Origin: Alistipes sp.
GTDB taxonomy: Bacteria; Bacteroidota; Bacteroidia; Bacteroidales; Rikenellaceae
Assembly (NCBI GenBank): GCA_021202985.1
Contig: JAJQCA010000061.1
Span: 128 to 45,462 of the forward strand
Direction: 5' to 3'
Length of the DNA stretch: 45,335 nt
Below the pieces are notes generated by a model, which had not been told where the DNA came from, did not search any database, and worked only from the letters and a program-made list of their open reading frames with translations. Both the position numbers and the translations under genes were made by a program. Below are positions 26,601-35,132 of this stretch, in pieces. Each line of letters begins with the position of its first letter. Positions within the stretch are counted from its first letter, which is position 1.

Positions 26601-27012
26601 CGATGGCTTTATGACCTGCGAGTGTGCCGATATAACCTTCTTTATTGAAGAGAGTCAGATAGACGAAATAATATACCGGCTGGACCCGGTATACTGGATA
26701 TACCCGATAGACAAGATACCGCCCGATGTCGACCAGTTCCTGCCCGGTTTCAAATGGGAAGCTCACCGCAGACCGTTGAGCAAGGAGGACGTACACACGC
26801 GCGATATCCGGCCGCGAAGGCGGAACGAGGTATTGGCCGTACCGCACCCCGAGTTCCCCATAACCGCCGAGCTGGACGAGACACGCGAACGGCTTATAAA
26901 TCAAAACCTCTGGCGCGACCGCAACAACAGGCTCAGCCCGCAGGCGCTCGAATTTATGCGCTACGTCGACCTGCGCGATGCCGAGCAGGCCCTCGAAGAA
27001 GCCGGTCGGTAA
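23614..27012 (+). CDS. OstA-like outer-membrane/LPS transport protein with large acidic insertions
   Basis: This 1132-residue protein has a lipoprotein-type signal ending in LFSSC (Cys25). GTG 23614 is the start; GTG 23623 is equally possible. The OstA/LptA-like beta-jellyroll repeats occupy about 237-535 (LLGNVVFYHNGSVITCDSA..., repeated AEYNG/RGYYN units) and 875-1132. Proteins of this family in Bacteroidota are usually 550-600 residues, which equals the sum of these two parts. The remainder, residues 26-236 and about 536-874, is Glu/Asp/Gly/Pro-rich low-complexity sequence. It likely takes part in LPS transport across the periplasm. Last gene of its operon; a strong terminator lies at 27201-27240. 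Confidence 0.85.
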   Translation: MPRVSSIITRLLLLSAITAILFSSCNVSRKGAGRKGPKAPTEQAAVAAGGDAAPLSEEYEGGLVPAGDFGPAAGSEGEVAGPTPEDDPIDSTAGAGNTGENEPDPYGDEERDDAGDAIPWDDEPEAGAVPAEENGPEEAGDLPKDPLSAGELPGSVPDDEIPFEDESTGDDPADMPGEIPVAVPADSLPAAPADSAAAGPRPEGPVEDDYEDFIDVDMEESTAGTFGPDGEESGGNMKVVDFEADIMRPINITEDSTALNLLGNVVFYHNGSVITCDSAVRYSEKRMDCFKRVIINNGTTYVYGDRAEYNGETNTARVYAPIVKMVDEDAVLYTYRFIFNTLTNIGRYAGGGVLTQNDNHMESERGYYNTDTREFTGAGAVELTNPDYKLVSDSVRYNLDTEVAEFFTPTQIWNEKGEILLADRGIYRNASADYEFTSNSYILTDNQEIWADTLIHNSLDDYTELRRDIQIIDEENNAMAFGDYGEYWGETEQGMLTLEPSLVSFDPESPADTLYMRSDSMFFYTYDYEVDFFREEESRLPEGESPLEELISGPGAETGPAEEPVTDETATGSGEEPLEGEVPGLVENPDGVGTRYELIVPPDEPGEPFDGGDLDSLTESGDIEGGELIETAEELEYEKESRRSRRRDRNQPERQSRQERRAREAGNVDMEPVRSGFDGEPAESDGDNAEDLSGARPADGETSSYTGHAGTEGLTGAEFSEGVSVTPLTHQGGTADGELSAQGDTVITEGDLAGIVEDAGTEPEQPEIIEPYISPYAELSGMLYEALAGDSTGAEMSAARFWLQVRDEIGGDSLKLEYYTAAVADALASQTVDTTAVNLPSADAAGIVAALISESEAEERSLVAMQPAEPQDSLQRVFYGYRNVRIYRDDFQAVCDSIVGFSKDSTLHLHIDPVLWTDQNQVVSDIMVIFTRDEQLYKAEFTGSPFMSSQVDEQRFNQIKGKFMVSWFRDNDIYRHDVFGNGQTYYYMEDDKTGEIDGFMTCECADITFFIEESQIDEIIYRLDPVYWIYPIDKIPPDVDQFLPGFKWEAHRRPLSKEDVHTRDIRPRRRNEVLAVPHPEFPITAELDETRERLINQNLWRDRNNRLSPQALEFMRYVDLRDAEQALEEAGR

Positions 27013-27200
27013 GACACAGGCCGGTTAATAGGGGCCGTATTATGGATCTTAAATCCTTACCCCCTCCTCCGGAGGTTACAGCATAAAACGATTGTTTATT
27101 TCGGACTTGTCGCCCGGAAGAAACTCCCTTACCGAACAGGTTTTGGAATCACCGTCGAGCCGGATATCGGCCCCCGGGATACGATAAGCTTAGTTTAGTA

Positions 27201-27240
27201 AAACAAATAACGGGAAGGCTTACCTTCCCGTTATTTGTTT
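27201..27240. terminator. bidirectional intrinsic terminator
   Basis: A perfect 18-bp stem (27201-27218 with 27223-27240) encloses the loop CTTA. The GC core is ACGGGAAGG and the outer parts are A/T runs, giving U-tracts both ways. It separates the convergent OstA-like and Feo transcripts. Confidence 0.93.
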
Positions 27241-27270
27241 TACCGCCCGTATCTCCCCGGCGGCCGAATT

Positions 27271-27480
27271 TCAATGGCAACCGCTGTGCGGGGAACATGT
27301 ACCTGAGAGATGGCGGCTTTCCTTATCACGGCCCCGCGAAGGCCCGGGCGGGCACCCGGTACAGCCCGTACATCCGGTCACGTTGCCCCGGCGACCCTGC
27401 CGGAAAGCCTTCACCGCCTTCACCACTATATATGCGGCGGTCACTATCCCCGTGAGTATTACCAGATATTCCTGTAACAT
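27271..27480 (-). CDS. FeoB-associated Cys-rich membrane protein
   Basis: This 69-residue protein has one N-terminal transmembrane helix (about 3-24), a basic stretch, then a cysteine-rich tail with repeated CTGC motifs and a final CSPHSGCH. This matches the small Cys-rich proteins found beside feoB in Bacteroidota and Firmicutes, thought to assist ferrous iron uptake. It lies 66 bases after the FeoAB stop on the same strand. An in-frame TTG two codons upstream is possible; the ATG at 27480 is preferred. Confidence 0.88.
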   Translation of the reverse strand: MLQEYLVILTGIVTAAYIVVKAVKAFRQGRRGNVTGCTGCTGCPPGPSRGRDKESRHLSGTCSPHSGCH

Positions 27481-27546
27481 TGTCAATTCCTTTATTATAC
27501 TAACGCCCGGGGTCCGCGGATTGTTGCCCGCCGCTGGACGGCAGGC

Positions 27547-30321
27547 TCACAAAAACAGCGAACCGATATTATACACCAGGAAAGCCACTATCCACGCGGC
27601 CAGAGTATTGTAAACGAACGAGAAGCCGGCCCACTTCCAGCTTCCGGTCTCCTTCGCTATCGCCACAAGCGCCGCTATGCACGGGAAGTAGAGAAGTACG
27701 AAAACCAGGAACGAGAAGGCTACCAACGGATTCATATCCCGTTTACCGGTAACCGGGTCGGGTGCCTGGAGCTTTTCGGAGAGCGACGCCCCGGGGGCGC
27801 CGTGGTCGGCGTAGAGCACCCCGAGGGTACTCACCACTATCTCCTTCGCCGCCGCGCCCGATATAAGCGAGACACTCAGCCGCCAGTCGAATCCCAGCGG
27901 TCGCATTACAGGCTCGATTGCCTGCCCCATCCGCCCTATATAGGAATTTTTCTGTTGCATGTACTCTTCTATCTCTTCACCGTCCGCCTCAGCCGGGCCG
28001 GGGAAATAAATTATTTCAATCGCCCCGGGCGCTTCCCCCGCTAACGTCGAACCTTCGAGCCGGGCAGCCTCCTCGTCGCTTAACTTGTAAAGGGGATGAA
28101 CCGCCGTGACGGCACCGTCTCCCTCAACAGCTTTGATGGCGTCTACTCCCCGAACCGCCGCGCTCTCCACCGGTGCATCACCATCTGCCGCTTCGAAGCC
28201 GGTATGCTCCACGCTTCTCTCCCCGGCAAGCCCTTCCGGTAGAACCGCACCCGGCACGCTTTGCGCTGAATCGGTCGCACCCGTTTCCGGCATACTGTCC
28301 GGTCCCGGAGCGATACCCTGTTGTAATCCGGCTGCATCACCGACCGACATCGCCGCGGTGGAAGCCGCAAGCGGCATATCCGCCTGTTCCCCGTCGTATC
28401 GCGGGAAGTAACTCAGGAACCACACCACTATGGAAGCCACCAGTATGATGCCGCCCATCTTGCGGAGGTATTGGGCGGCCTTGTCCCACATATGGCGGAC
28501 AGTGCTCCGAGCCGTGGGCATTCGGTAGGGCGGCAGTTCCATTACGAACGGGGTCTCATCCTCCCGGAATACGAACCGGCGGAACAGCCTCGCGGTCAAC
28601 ACCGCCACAAGAATACCAGTCAGGTAAAGCGTAAGCATCACGGCCGAACCGTGGGCCGGGAAGAACGTGCCGATTATCAGCACATATACCGGCAGCCTCG
28701 CGCTGCAAGATATGAAGGGGTTGACAAGTATGGTTATCAGCCGGCTGCTGTGGCTCTCGATGGTCCGCGTGGCCATAATCGCCGGCACATTGCACCCGAA
28801 ACCCATAATAAGCGGGATGAACGACTTGCCGTGCAGGCCCATCTTATGCATCACCTTATCCATTATGAACGCCGCCCGGGCCATGTATCCCGAGTCCTCC
28901 ATAAACGAAATGAACAGGTAAAGGATAAGTATATTGGGCAGGAACACTATCACTCCCCCTACCCCGCCGAGTATACCGTCCGCAAGCAGGTCCTTGAACA
29001 TGCCCTCGGGCATCGCCCGCCCTATCCAGTCGCCCAGCGCCGCCACCCCGGACTCTATCCACTCCATCGGGTAAGCCCCCAGCGAGAACGTACACTCGAA
29101 CATCAGCCACATTATGAGCAGGAATATCGGGAAGCCGAACAACTTATGGGTGACTATAGCGTCGATAATTCCTGTGGTCTTCACCTCGTCGTTGAGCGTG
29201 GGGGTGTAAGTCTCTTTCAGCGCCCCGGATATGAATCCGTATTTGTCGTTGGCCACGGCCGTCTCCACGTCCTCCCCCAAGCCGGTTTCCACCTCGCGGA
29301 CCAGCCTGTCCCGCACGTCGAGCCACTGGCCGTAGAGCGGGTGCGAGGAGATTGTCCGTTCGGTCTCGTGGTCTTTTTCCAGCAGTTTTATAGCCGCGTA
29401 ACGGGTGGAAAACTGCTCCAACAGGCTCCCTTCCGATTTCAGGGCACGCTCCATAGCCTCGATGGCCTTTTCCATCTCCCGGTTGTGGGTGATATGTATA
29501 TGGCGCACCTGCGGGTCGCGGTTTTCATAAACGTCTATCACCCGGTCGAACAACTCCACTATACCCTTGCCCGAGCGCGACACGGTAGGTACTATGGGCA
29601 TTCCGAGCATATCGGCCAGATGGTCGTAATCCAGCCGGGCGCCGCTCTGCTCCAGCTCGTCGTACATGTTGAGCGCCATCACCGCGGTACAGTCCATGTC
29701 TATCAGCTCGGTGGTAAGGTAGAGGTTGCGCTCGAGGTTCGAAGCGGCCACGACGTTTACCACCACGTCCGGCGTATTGTCGTAAAGGTGCCGGCGTACG
29801 TACAATTCCTCCGGTGAATAGGCCGACAGGGCGTAGGTGCCCGGCAGGTCGTATATCACGAACCTGTAACCCTTGTGGGTAAAGGCGCCCTTCTTGGCGT
29901 CGACCGTGACCCCGCCGTAATTGCCCACATGTTCGTGCCGGCCGGAAGCGGCGTTGAACAGCGAGGTCTTGCCGCTGTTGGGGTTTCCCACCAGCGCCAC
30001 ATGGATAATGTTCTTCGACGAGACGGCCGCCGCGTGGACGGCATGCTCGACAACCTCGCCGCCCGAATCTCGGTCGCCCGACAGTGAGAGGGCCTCCTCT
30101 TCGGTAATCACCTCCACCATCGATGCTTCGCTCAGGCGGAGTGAAACCTCGTAGTCCATTACCTTGTATTTCACCGGGTCCCGCAGGGGTGCGTCCAGCA
30201 GCACCGACACGGTTTTACCGTGAACGAAGCCCATCTCCATAATCCGGCGACGGAACGCCCCGTGGCCGAGGACCTTTATGATAACGGCCGATTGGCCGGG
30301 TTTAAGCTCGGATAGTCGCAT
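27547..30321 (-). CDS. feoB: ferrous iron transporter, FeoA-FeoB fusion with long insertion
   Basis: This 924-residue inner-membrane protein imports Fe(II). Residues 1-73 form a FeoA domain (SH3-like), fused to FeoB: P-loop GNPNSGKTS at 112-120, DLPGTYALS as the G3 region, ALNMYDE as the G4-like motif, a helical regulatory domain, then the membrane pore with its two gate halves (GFGCNVPAIMATR; later GAAAKEIVVSTLGVLY). FeoA-FeoB fusions are known in Bacteroidota. Unusual is a stretch of about 145 residues (643-788), Ala/Gly/Glu/Asp-rich, between a membrane helix and the conserved NSYIGRMG motif; relatives have a short linker there. ATG 30321 starts exactly at the FeoA domain, so the in-frame ATG at 30369 is rejected. 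Confidence 0.93.
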   Translation of the reverse strand: MRLSELKPGQSAVIIKVLGHGAFRRRIMEMGFVHGKTVSVLLDAPLRDPVKYKVMDYEVSLRLSEASMVEVITEEEALSLSGDRDSGGEVVEHAVHAAAVSSKNIIHVALVGNPNSGKTSLFNAASGRHEHVGNYGGVTVDAKKGAFTHKGYRFVIYDLPGTYALSAYSPEELYVRRHLYDNTPDVVVNVVAASNLERNLYLTTELIDMDCTAVMALNMYDELEQSGARLDYDHLADMLGMPIVPTVSRSGKGIVELFDRVIDVYENRDPQVRHIHITHNREMEKAIEAMERALKSEGSLLEQFSTRYAAIKLLEKDHETERTISSHPLYGQWLDVRDRLVREVETGLGEDVETAVANDKYGFISGALKETYTPTLNDEVKTTGIIDAIVTHKLFGFPIFLLIMWLMFECTFSLGAYPMEWIESGVAALGDWIGRAMPEGMFKDLLADGILGGVGGVIVFLPNILILYLFISFMEDSGYMARAAFIMDKVMHKMGLHGKSFIPLIMGFGCNVPAIMATRTIESHSSRLITILVNPFISCSARLPVYVLIIGTFFPAHGSAVMLTLYLTGILVAVLTARLFRRFVFREDETPFVMELPPYRMPTARSTVRHMWDKAAQYLRKMGGIILVASIVVWFLSYFPRYDGEQADMPLAASTAAMSVGDAAGLQQGIAPGPDSMPETGATDSAQSVPGAVLPEGLAGERSVEHTGFEAADGDAPVESAAVRGVDAIKAVEGDGAVTAVHPLYKLSDEEAARLEGSTLAGEAPGAIEIIYFPGPAEADGEEIEEYMQQKNSYIGRMGQAIEPVMRPLGFDWRLSVSLISGAAAKEIVVSTLGVLYADHGAPGASLSEKLQAPDPVTGKRDMNPLVAFSFLVFVLLYFPCIAALVAIAKETGSWKWAGFSFVYNTLAAWIVAFLVYNIGSLFL

Positions 30322-30540
30322 TGTGATATAATGAAGCGTAAAGTTCGCCAAAATAGCGCTCTTTAGCAAAACTGTATAACACCTAATGGTTATCCCACGG
30401 TAAGAAAATAGCTACAAATGGGCACGGTTTAAGCCAGCCGGAAGATAATAGGTTAATGGACGCTGCGAACGAAACAGCAACAATTTATGTCATCCCGGGG
30501 ACCCGATGGGGATGGAAAGGTAAAGTAGTGGGAAGCCTTA

Positions 30541-31165
30541 AGGCAAGGCCGCTTGCAGACTATGCCCTGCAAAAAAGACGATACTTTTTTTCTTGATACG
30601 TACGACGCTCGCAGCAGGAGCAGAGGCTGCTTGCAGACTATGCCCTGCCAGGAGGAGGAAAACAAAGTTAAAACGATACTTTTTGTCTTGATACAAAAAG
30701 TATCACAAAAAAATCAAGGCGCTCGAAAAGGCGCCGGAGCACTCCAATGGAGTGCATATAGTTTAATCCCGATGAACCGCGGGTGAATAGGAAAACGTCA
30801 TTCTGAGCGCAGCGAAGAATCTGTCTTTAGTAACGATACTTTTTTTCTTGATACATCCGACGCTCGCAGCTTGAGCGGAGGCTGTCTGCGGACTATGCTC
30901 TACAAAAAGACGATACTTTTTGTCTGACACCCCAGACGCTCACAGCAGAAGCATAGGCTGCTTTCAGACTATGCCTGCCAGGAGGAGGAAAACAAAGTTA
31001 AAACGATACTTTTTGTCTTGATACATCCGACGATCGCAGCAGGAGCAGAGGCTGCTTGCAGCCTCTGCCCTGCCAGGAGGAGGAGAACGAAGTTAAAAAG
31101 TATCAAAAACAGTCAAAGCGCTCGAAAAGGCGCCGGGTGCACTCCTTCGGAGCGCATTTAATTTC
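30541..31165. repeat. degenerate intergenic repeat array
   Basis: A recurring unit begins ACGATACTTTTTGTCTTGATAC and continues with a GCTCGCAGCAGGAGCAGAGGCTGCTTGCAGACTATGC-like part and GGAGGAGGAAAACAAAGTT. Unit starts are at 30578, 30673, 30833, 30910 and 31003. Two larger modules end in the same block: a GGCGC-GCGCC hairpin then GCACTCC...GGAGTGC hairpin (near 30719-30756 and 31118-31155). Short open frames in this area only translate the repeat. The flanks, 30322-30540 and 31166-31278, hold no gene. Similar AT-rich hairpin repeats are dispersed in Bacteroidales intergenic regions; function is unknown. Confidence 0.75.
30796..30822. repeat. dispersed short repeat, copy 1
   Basis: CGTCATTCTGAGCGCAGCGAAGAATCT belongs to the widespread short repeat whose translation reads RHSERSEES. 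A second copy lies at 42731-42757 (24 of 27 positions alike when aligned) and a half copy at 42452. It occurs inside the larger repeat array. Confidence 0.7.
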
Positions 31166-31278
31166 AATAACTAAATCAGGACTTCGATTCCAACCTCATT
31201 ACGGACCATAATACCACCACAAACCGACCACATAATCCACGCCAGACAAGTATCCCAACGGAGTCCTCGAGGCCGGAC

Positions 31279-32640
31279 TCAAAGCGAAATCGGCACCCCT
31301 TTATAAAAGTCGATTATCTTCGACCGGAACACATACTCGTACCTAGCCCTTACCCTGTCGGAAAGGCTGCCTATAAGGTTGGAACGGGACTCGGCAAGCT
31401 CGATAGCCGTCGCCCTGCCCAGCGAAAAGCTCTCCTCGGTAAGCCTGTACGACTCCTCGGAAGCCTCCACGGCAATTTCCGTAGCGGCATGCTCGGTGAT
31501 GGCGTTGAGAAGGCTCCGGTGGGCCTGCTGGATATCCTTATAGATGGACAGCTTCGTATTTTCGAGGTAAAGTTCGCGGCTGCGGACATTGAGCTGTGCA
31601 AGACGTATATTGTTTCGCGTGGTGCCGCGGTTATAAATCGGTATACTTATGTTGATACCTACGCTTTCGCTGCCGCGCTCCTTAATCTGGTTGATGAACG
31701 ACGCGTTGCCGTTGGCGCCGAAAATATAGCTGAAACTGTTCCCGTACGAGGCTCCGAGGCTAATCGAAGGGAATAGCCCGCCACGCGCCGCGCGTACCCG
31801 GAACAGGCTGCTCTCCAACCGGTACTCCTGTTCCCGGATATGGGGTTTGATGGCTATGGCCTGTTGGTAGACCGAGTAGGGGTCCGCCAGCAGGTTGGAG
31901 TCCACCGGAACGTCCTCCGTACGGGGCTCGGCGATATCGAACCGGCTATCCACGCTTACGGCAAGGTTCAGGGCCTGCTGCAGGTCGAGCAGGGCGGTCT
32001 CCACATCTCCTTCGGCGTTGGTTACCCGAACCGTATTCCGGGCCACCTGCGACCGGGTCTCGAGCAGTTCGGTCCGCGGCGACATACCGGTCTCGACCAG
32101 TATCTCCGCCCTTTCGAGCTGCTGCCGTGACAGCTCCAGCTCCTGCAGGTAGACATTCAGCAGCTCCTTCCGGTAGAGCACCTCGAGGAAATAGGAGGTA
32201 ACCTGCAATTCGATATTCTCCCTGACGCTCTCCAGCCCGGCAATTTCGGCCCGGAGGTCCAACCGCCCGGCCTTTATGTTATTGGTTATGGCACCGCCCT
32301 GGTAAAGAGTTACCTGGGTGCTGACGCTCAGGCTCGACTGCGAGGTCTGGCTGTTGATGTATTTGTTCACTTCCTCGTCCACGTCTTCGTAAAGGAAGCG
32401 CCCGAAGCTGAAATTCTGCCCGATTCCGGCCGAGAGGTTCGGCAGCCGGGAGCTACGGGCGTTACGCAGGTTGATTTCCGACTCTTCGACCGACACCTCG
32501 TACTGCTTGACCTGTATATTGTTTTCGATTGCGTAGTCGATACATTCGCGCAGGGTCCACGGCCGCTGCTGGGCACCCGCAAATACGCCCGGAAGGGCTA
32601 TGGCGAGCGCTAACGTACAGGTTGCTTTCAATATCCTCAT
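31279..32640 (-). CDS. TolC-family outer-membrane efflux protein
   Basis: This 453-residue protein has a signal peptide (about 1-23, ending FAGAQ) and two TolC-like halves made of long amphipathic helices and short strands (for example LRECIDYAIENNIQVKQ near the start, and a second-half FPSISLGASYG strand). It should form the outer-membrane exit duct of a tripartite exporter. It starts 11 bases after the adaptor stop and is the last gene of a five-gene efflux operon (36401-37087 back to here). Substrate is unknown. Confidence 0.93.
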   Translation of the reverse strand: MRILKATCTLALAIALPGVFAGAQQRPWTLRECIDYAIENNIQVKQYEVSVEESEINLRNARSSRLPNLSAGIGQNFSFGRFLYEDVDEEVNKYINSQTSQSSLSVSTQVTLYQGGAITNNIKAGRLDLRAEIAGLESVRENIELQVTSYFLEVLYRKELLNVYLQELELSRQQLERAEILVETGMSPRTELLETRSQVARNTVRVTNAEGDVETALLDLQQALNLAVSVDSRFDIAEPRTEDVPVDSNLLADPYSVYQQAIAIKPHIREQEYRLESSLFRVRAARGGLFPSISLGASYGNSFSYIFGANGNASFINQIKERGSESVGINISIPIYNRGTTRNNIRLAQLNVRSRELYLENTKLSIYKDIQQAHRSLLNAITEHAATEIAVEASEESYRLTEESFSLGRATAIELAESRSNLIGSLSDRVRARYEYVFRSKIIDFYKGVPISL

Positions 32641-32651
32641 GGCCGGTCCCG

Positions 32652-33761
32652 TTATTTCTTTTTCACAATAAGGTTACCCCTCACCTTGTCGCTCTCACTG
32701 AGGCCGGAGGTGATTACGGCTTTGATACCGTTGCTGATGCCCAGCGTTACCGGCGTCCGCTCGAAAACCTGCGGCACCGACAGGCTGTCGGTAACCACGT
32801 AGACGAAGGTGGAGTCGTTCTCGAACGATACGGCCCCCTCGGGAACAAGCAGCGCGTCGCGGGCACTCTCGAGAATTATTTCCGCATTGGCGCTGTAACC
32901 GGCCCGGACGGTAACCGAGTCCGGTATATGGGCGGCGGCCTTGAATTCGAACAGCACCGCACCGTTCTCCTCCTTGGACATGGGAGAGATGAATTCCAGC
33001 TCGGCGTCGAACTTCATTTCGTTAAGCGCCCCTATGGTAATCTTAATCGGAGTGCCGACTTTGATTTTGCCCACCTCCGTTTCGTCTATGTCTTCTATGA
33101 AAATCATGTCGCTCATATTGGCGATGGTGGCGATAGTGGTCCCCTCGTTGAAAGTGTTCGCCTGTATGACCTGGTTACCTACCTTCACCGGTATGTCCAG
33201 TATCATACCGTCGATGGTGGAGCGTATCTGGGTATTACTCACCGCCGATGCCTTGCGCGAGATACCGTCGCGGACGATATCGAGGTTATCCTGCGCCGTG
33301 GCCAGTTCCTCGAGGGCCTTCAACCAGTCGGCATTGGCCTTCTCCATATCCTCGCCCGAAAGTAATCCCTTCTCGAACAATTGTTTGCGGCGGGTATATT
33401 CCCCCTCTACCCTTTCCAGCTCTATCTCGGCAATCTTTACGCGCGACTCCGCGGAATTGAGAGACGCCATCTCCGGGATAACCTGTATCACGGCTATAAC
33501 ATCTCCCACGCGTACGTAATCGCCCGCCTCCTTGCGCAGTTCGGATATGATACCCGATATCTGGTTGGGTTTGATAAGCACCTCGTCCCTCGGGGAAATC
33601 TTGCCCGTGGTAACCGTCATATTCTCGATATCGCCCCTCTCCACCGCAAGGAGTTCGTAACTCTCCACCGTCGGCCGCGATTTTTTCCACAGCCACACGA
33701 ACGTGCCCAGCACCACCGCGGCGCAAATGGTAAGGAAGAAATACTTAAAAAACTTTTTCAT
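32652..33761 (-). CDS. MacA/HlyD-family periplasmic adaptor
   Basis: This 369-residue protein has one N-terminal membrane anchor (about 5-26), a lipoyl-like half (TTGKISPRDEVLIKPNQISG), a helical hairpin (about 100-165), a second lipoyl half (IRSTIDGMILDIPVKVGNQV) and C-terminal beta-barrel domains, ending in VRGNLIVKKK. This is the membrane-fusion protein linking the ABC permeases to the TolC-like duct. It is 45 bases downstream of the second permease and 11 bases before the TolC gene. Confidence 0.93.
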   Translation of the reverse strand: MKKFFKYFFLTICAAVVLGTFVWLWKKSRPTVESYELLAVERGDIENMTVTTGKISPRDEVLIKPNQISGIISELRKEAGDYVRVGDVIAVIQVIPEMASLNSAESRVKIAEIELERVEGEYTRRKQLFEKGLLSGEDMEKANADWLKALEELATAQDNLDIVRDGISRKASAVSNTQIRSTIDGMILDIPVKVGNQVIQANTFNEGTTIATIANMSDMIFIEDIDETEVGKIKVGTPIKITIGALNEMKFDAELEFISPMSKEENGAVLFEFKAAAHIPDSVTVRAGYSANAEIILESARDALLVPEGAVSFENDSTFVYVVTDSLSVPQVFERTPVTLGISNGIKAVITSGLSESDKVRGNLIVKKK

Positions 33762-33806
33762 AACTGTATATAGGTTTTCGTTTTTTCATTGTCCGAAGCC
33801 ACAGGG

Positions 33807-35063
33807 CTACTCGTCCCGGATGGCGTCTATCGCCTTGATTTTCAACGCCCGGTAAGCCGGCAGTATCCCGGCGAAAATGCCCGAGGCAATCAGTATGGCA
33901 AGGCACCCGAGCGCCTGTCCCAGCGAGAAGTCGGGCATAAAGGGCAGGCCTCCCCCGTCGTTGGAGCTGCCGTCCATGGCGAACTCCATGGCGGCTGCGA
34001 TTCCCGTCCCGAGCACGAAACCGGCCAGCCCGGCAAGGCCCGTCAGCACGAAGCTCTCGCTTATTATCTGCCCCATTATATTACCCGGTGTGGCGCCGAG
34101 CGCCCTGCGCACCCCTATCTCGCGCATCCTTTCCCGGATGGAAACCAGCATAATGTTGCTGATACCTATTACCCCGGAGAACAGCGCACCCAGTCCCACT
34201 ATCCACATCAGGATGCTCACCCCGAGGTAGACGTTGTTTATCTTTTTGAACTCCTCCTCCACGTTCCACGTCCTGACGGCCATTTCGTCGGTGGGCGAGA
34301 TGTCGTGCGCCTCTTTCAGGATTGCCGTGACTTCCTTTTCGACCTGCCCGGGGCTGTAACCGGGCTTGCTGGTACAGGTCAGGCTGCCGAACGTGTTGCC
34401 GCGCCCGAACACCTCCTGCATCGTGTAGATGGGCAGGATAACCCGGTTGTCGACGTTCATCCCCGAGTCGGAATAACGGCCCACCACACCCACGACCTGG
34501 AAGTATATGCCGTTCACCTTGATATATTGCCCTACCGGGTCTTCGCCCGGTTCGAATATCATGTCGCGCACCTCGAAACCGATTACGCACACCTTGCGGC
34601 GGCTGTTGTCGTCTGTCTCGCGCAGCACCCGGCCCGCCATTGTGTTCAGCCGTACGGTGCGGAAATAGTCGGCCGTGGTACCGATGGTCTGCGCGGTCAT
34701 GGATTTCGTTCCGTTGACAATATTGCGGTCCGTCCGCATGTATATCATCGGCACGATATACTCCACCGAAGGGGCTTTGCGGCGTATGAGTTCTATGTCC
34801 CGGTTATCCATGCGCCACCAGCGTCCCGATTTGTATCCCTTGTAGGGTTCGGAGGTCTTATATGTCCAGAACTCGCAGGTATTTATGGAGATTCCCGACA
34901 CCAGTTGGTTTATGCCGTTGCGGAACCCGCTGCCGATGGTCATGAGCACTATCAGCATCAGCAGGCCCCAGAACACGCCGAAGCCGGTAAGGATGCTCCG
35001 CACCTTGTTCCGCGATATGGTAACCCATATCTCCTGCATACTGTCCCTGTCCCAGATTCTCAT
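33807..35063 (-). CDS. MacB-like ABC transporter permease
   Basis: This 418-residue protein follows the MacB/FtsX layout: an N-terminal transmembrane helix (about 24-46), a large periplasmic domain (about 50-280), and three C-terminal membrane helices with the family segment RERMREIGVRRALGATPGNIM just after the second helix. It carries no ATPase domain of its own; the separate ATPase is encoded at 36401. It and the next permease upstream are related but distinct, suggesting a heterodimeric permease. Confidence 0.92.
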   Translation of the reverse strand: MRIWDRDSMQEIWVTISRNKVRSILTGFGVFWGLLMLIVLMTIGSGFRNGINQLVSGISINTCEFWTYKTSEPYKGYKSGRWWRMDNRDIELIRRKAPSVEYIVPMIYMRTDRNIVNGTKSMTAQTIGTTADYFRTVRLNTMAGRVLRETDDNSRRKVCVIGFEVRDMIFEPGEDPVGQYIKVNGIYFQVVGVVGRYSDSGMNVDNRVILPIYTMQEVFGRGNTFGSLTCTSKPGYSPGQVEKEVTAILKEAHDISPTDEMAVRTWNVEEEFKKINNVYLGVSILMWIVGLGALFSGVIGISNIMLVSIRERMREIGVRRALGATPGNIMGQIISESFVLTGLAGLAGFVLGTGIAAAMEFAMDGSSNDGGGLPFMPDFSLGQALGCLAILIASGIFAGILPAYRALKIKAIDAIRDE

Positions 35064-35132
35064 TATTACCGTAACATATTTATTCGTTCCGCTTTACCCA
35101 TGCCAACCGTTCTCAGGCCACCGGCAAACATT

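Noticed and set aside
30553-30786. 77-codon gene in the repeat array
   Set aside because: It only translates repeat units; the CLQTMPC-type string appears twice because the DNA repeats.
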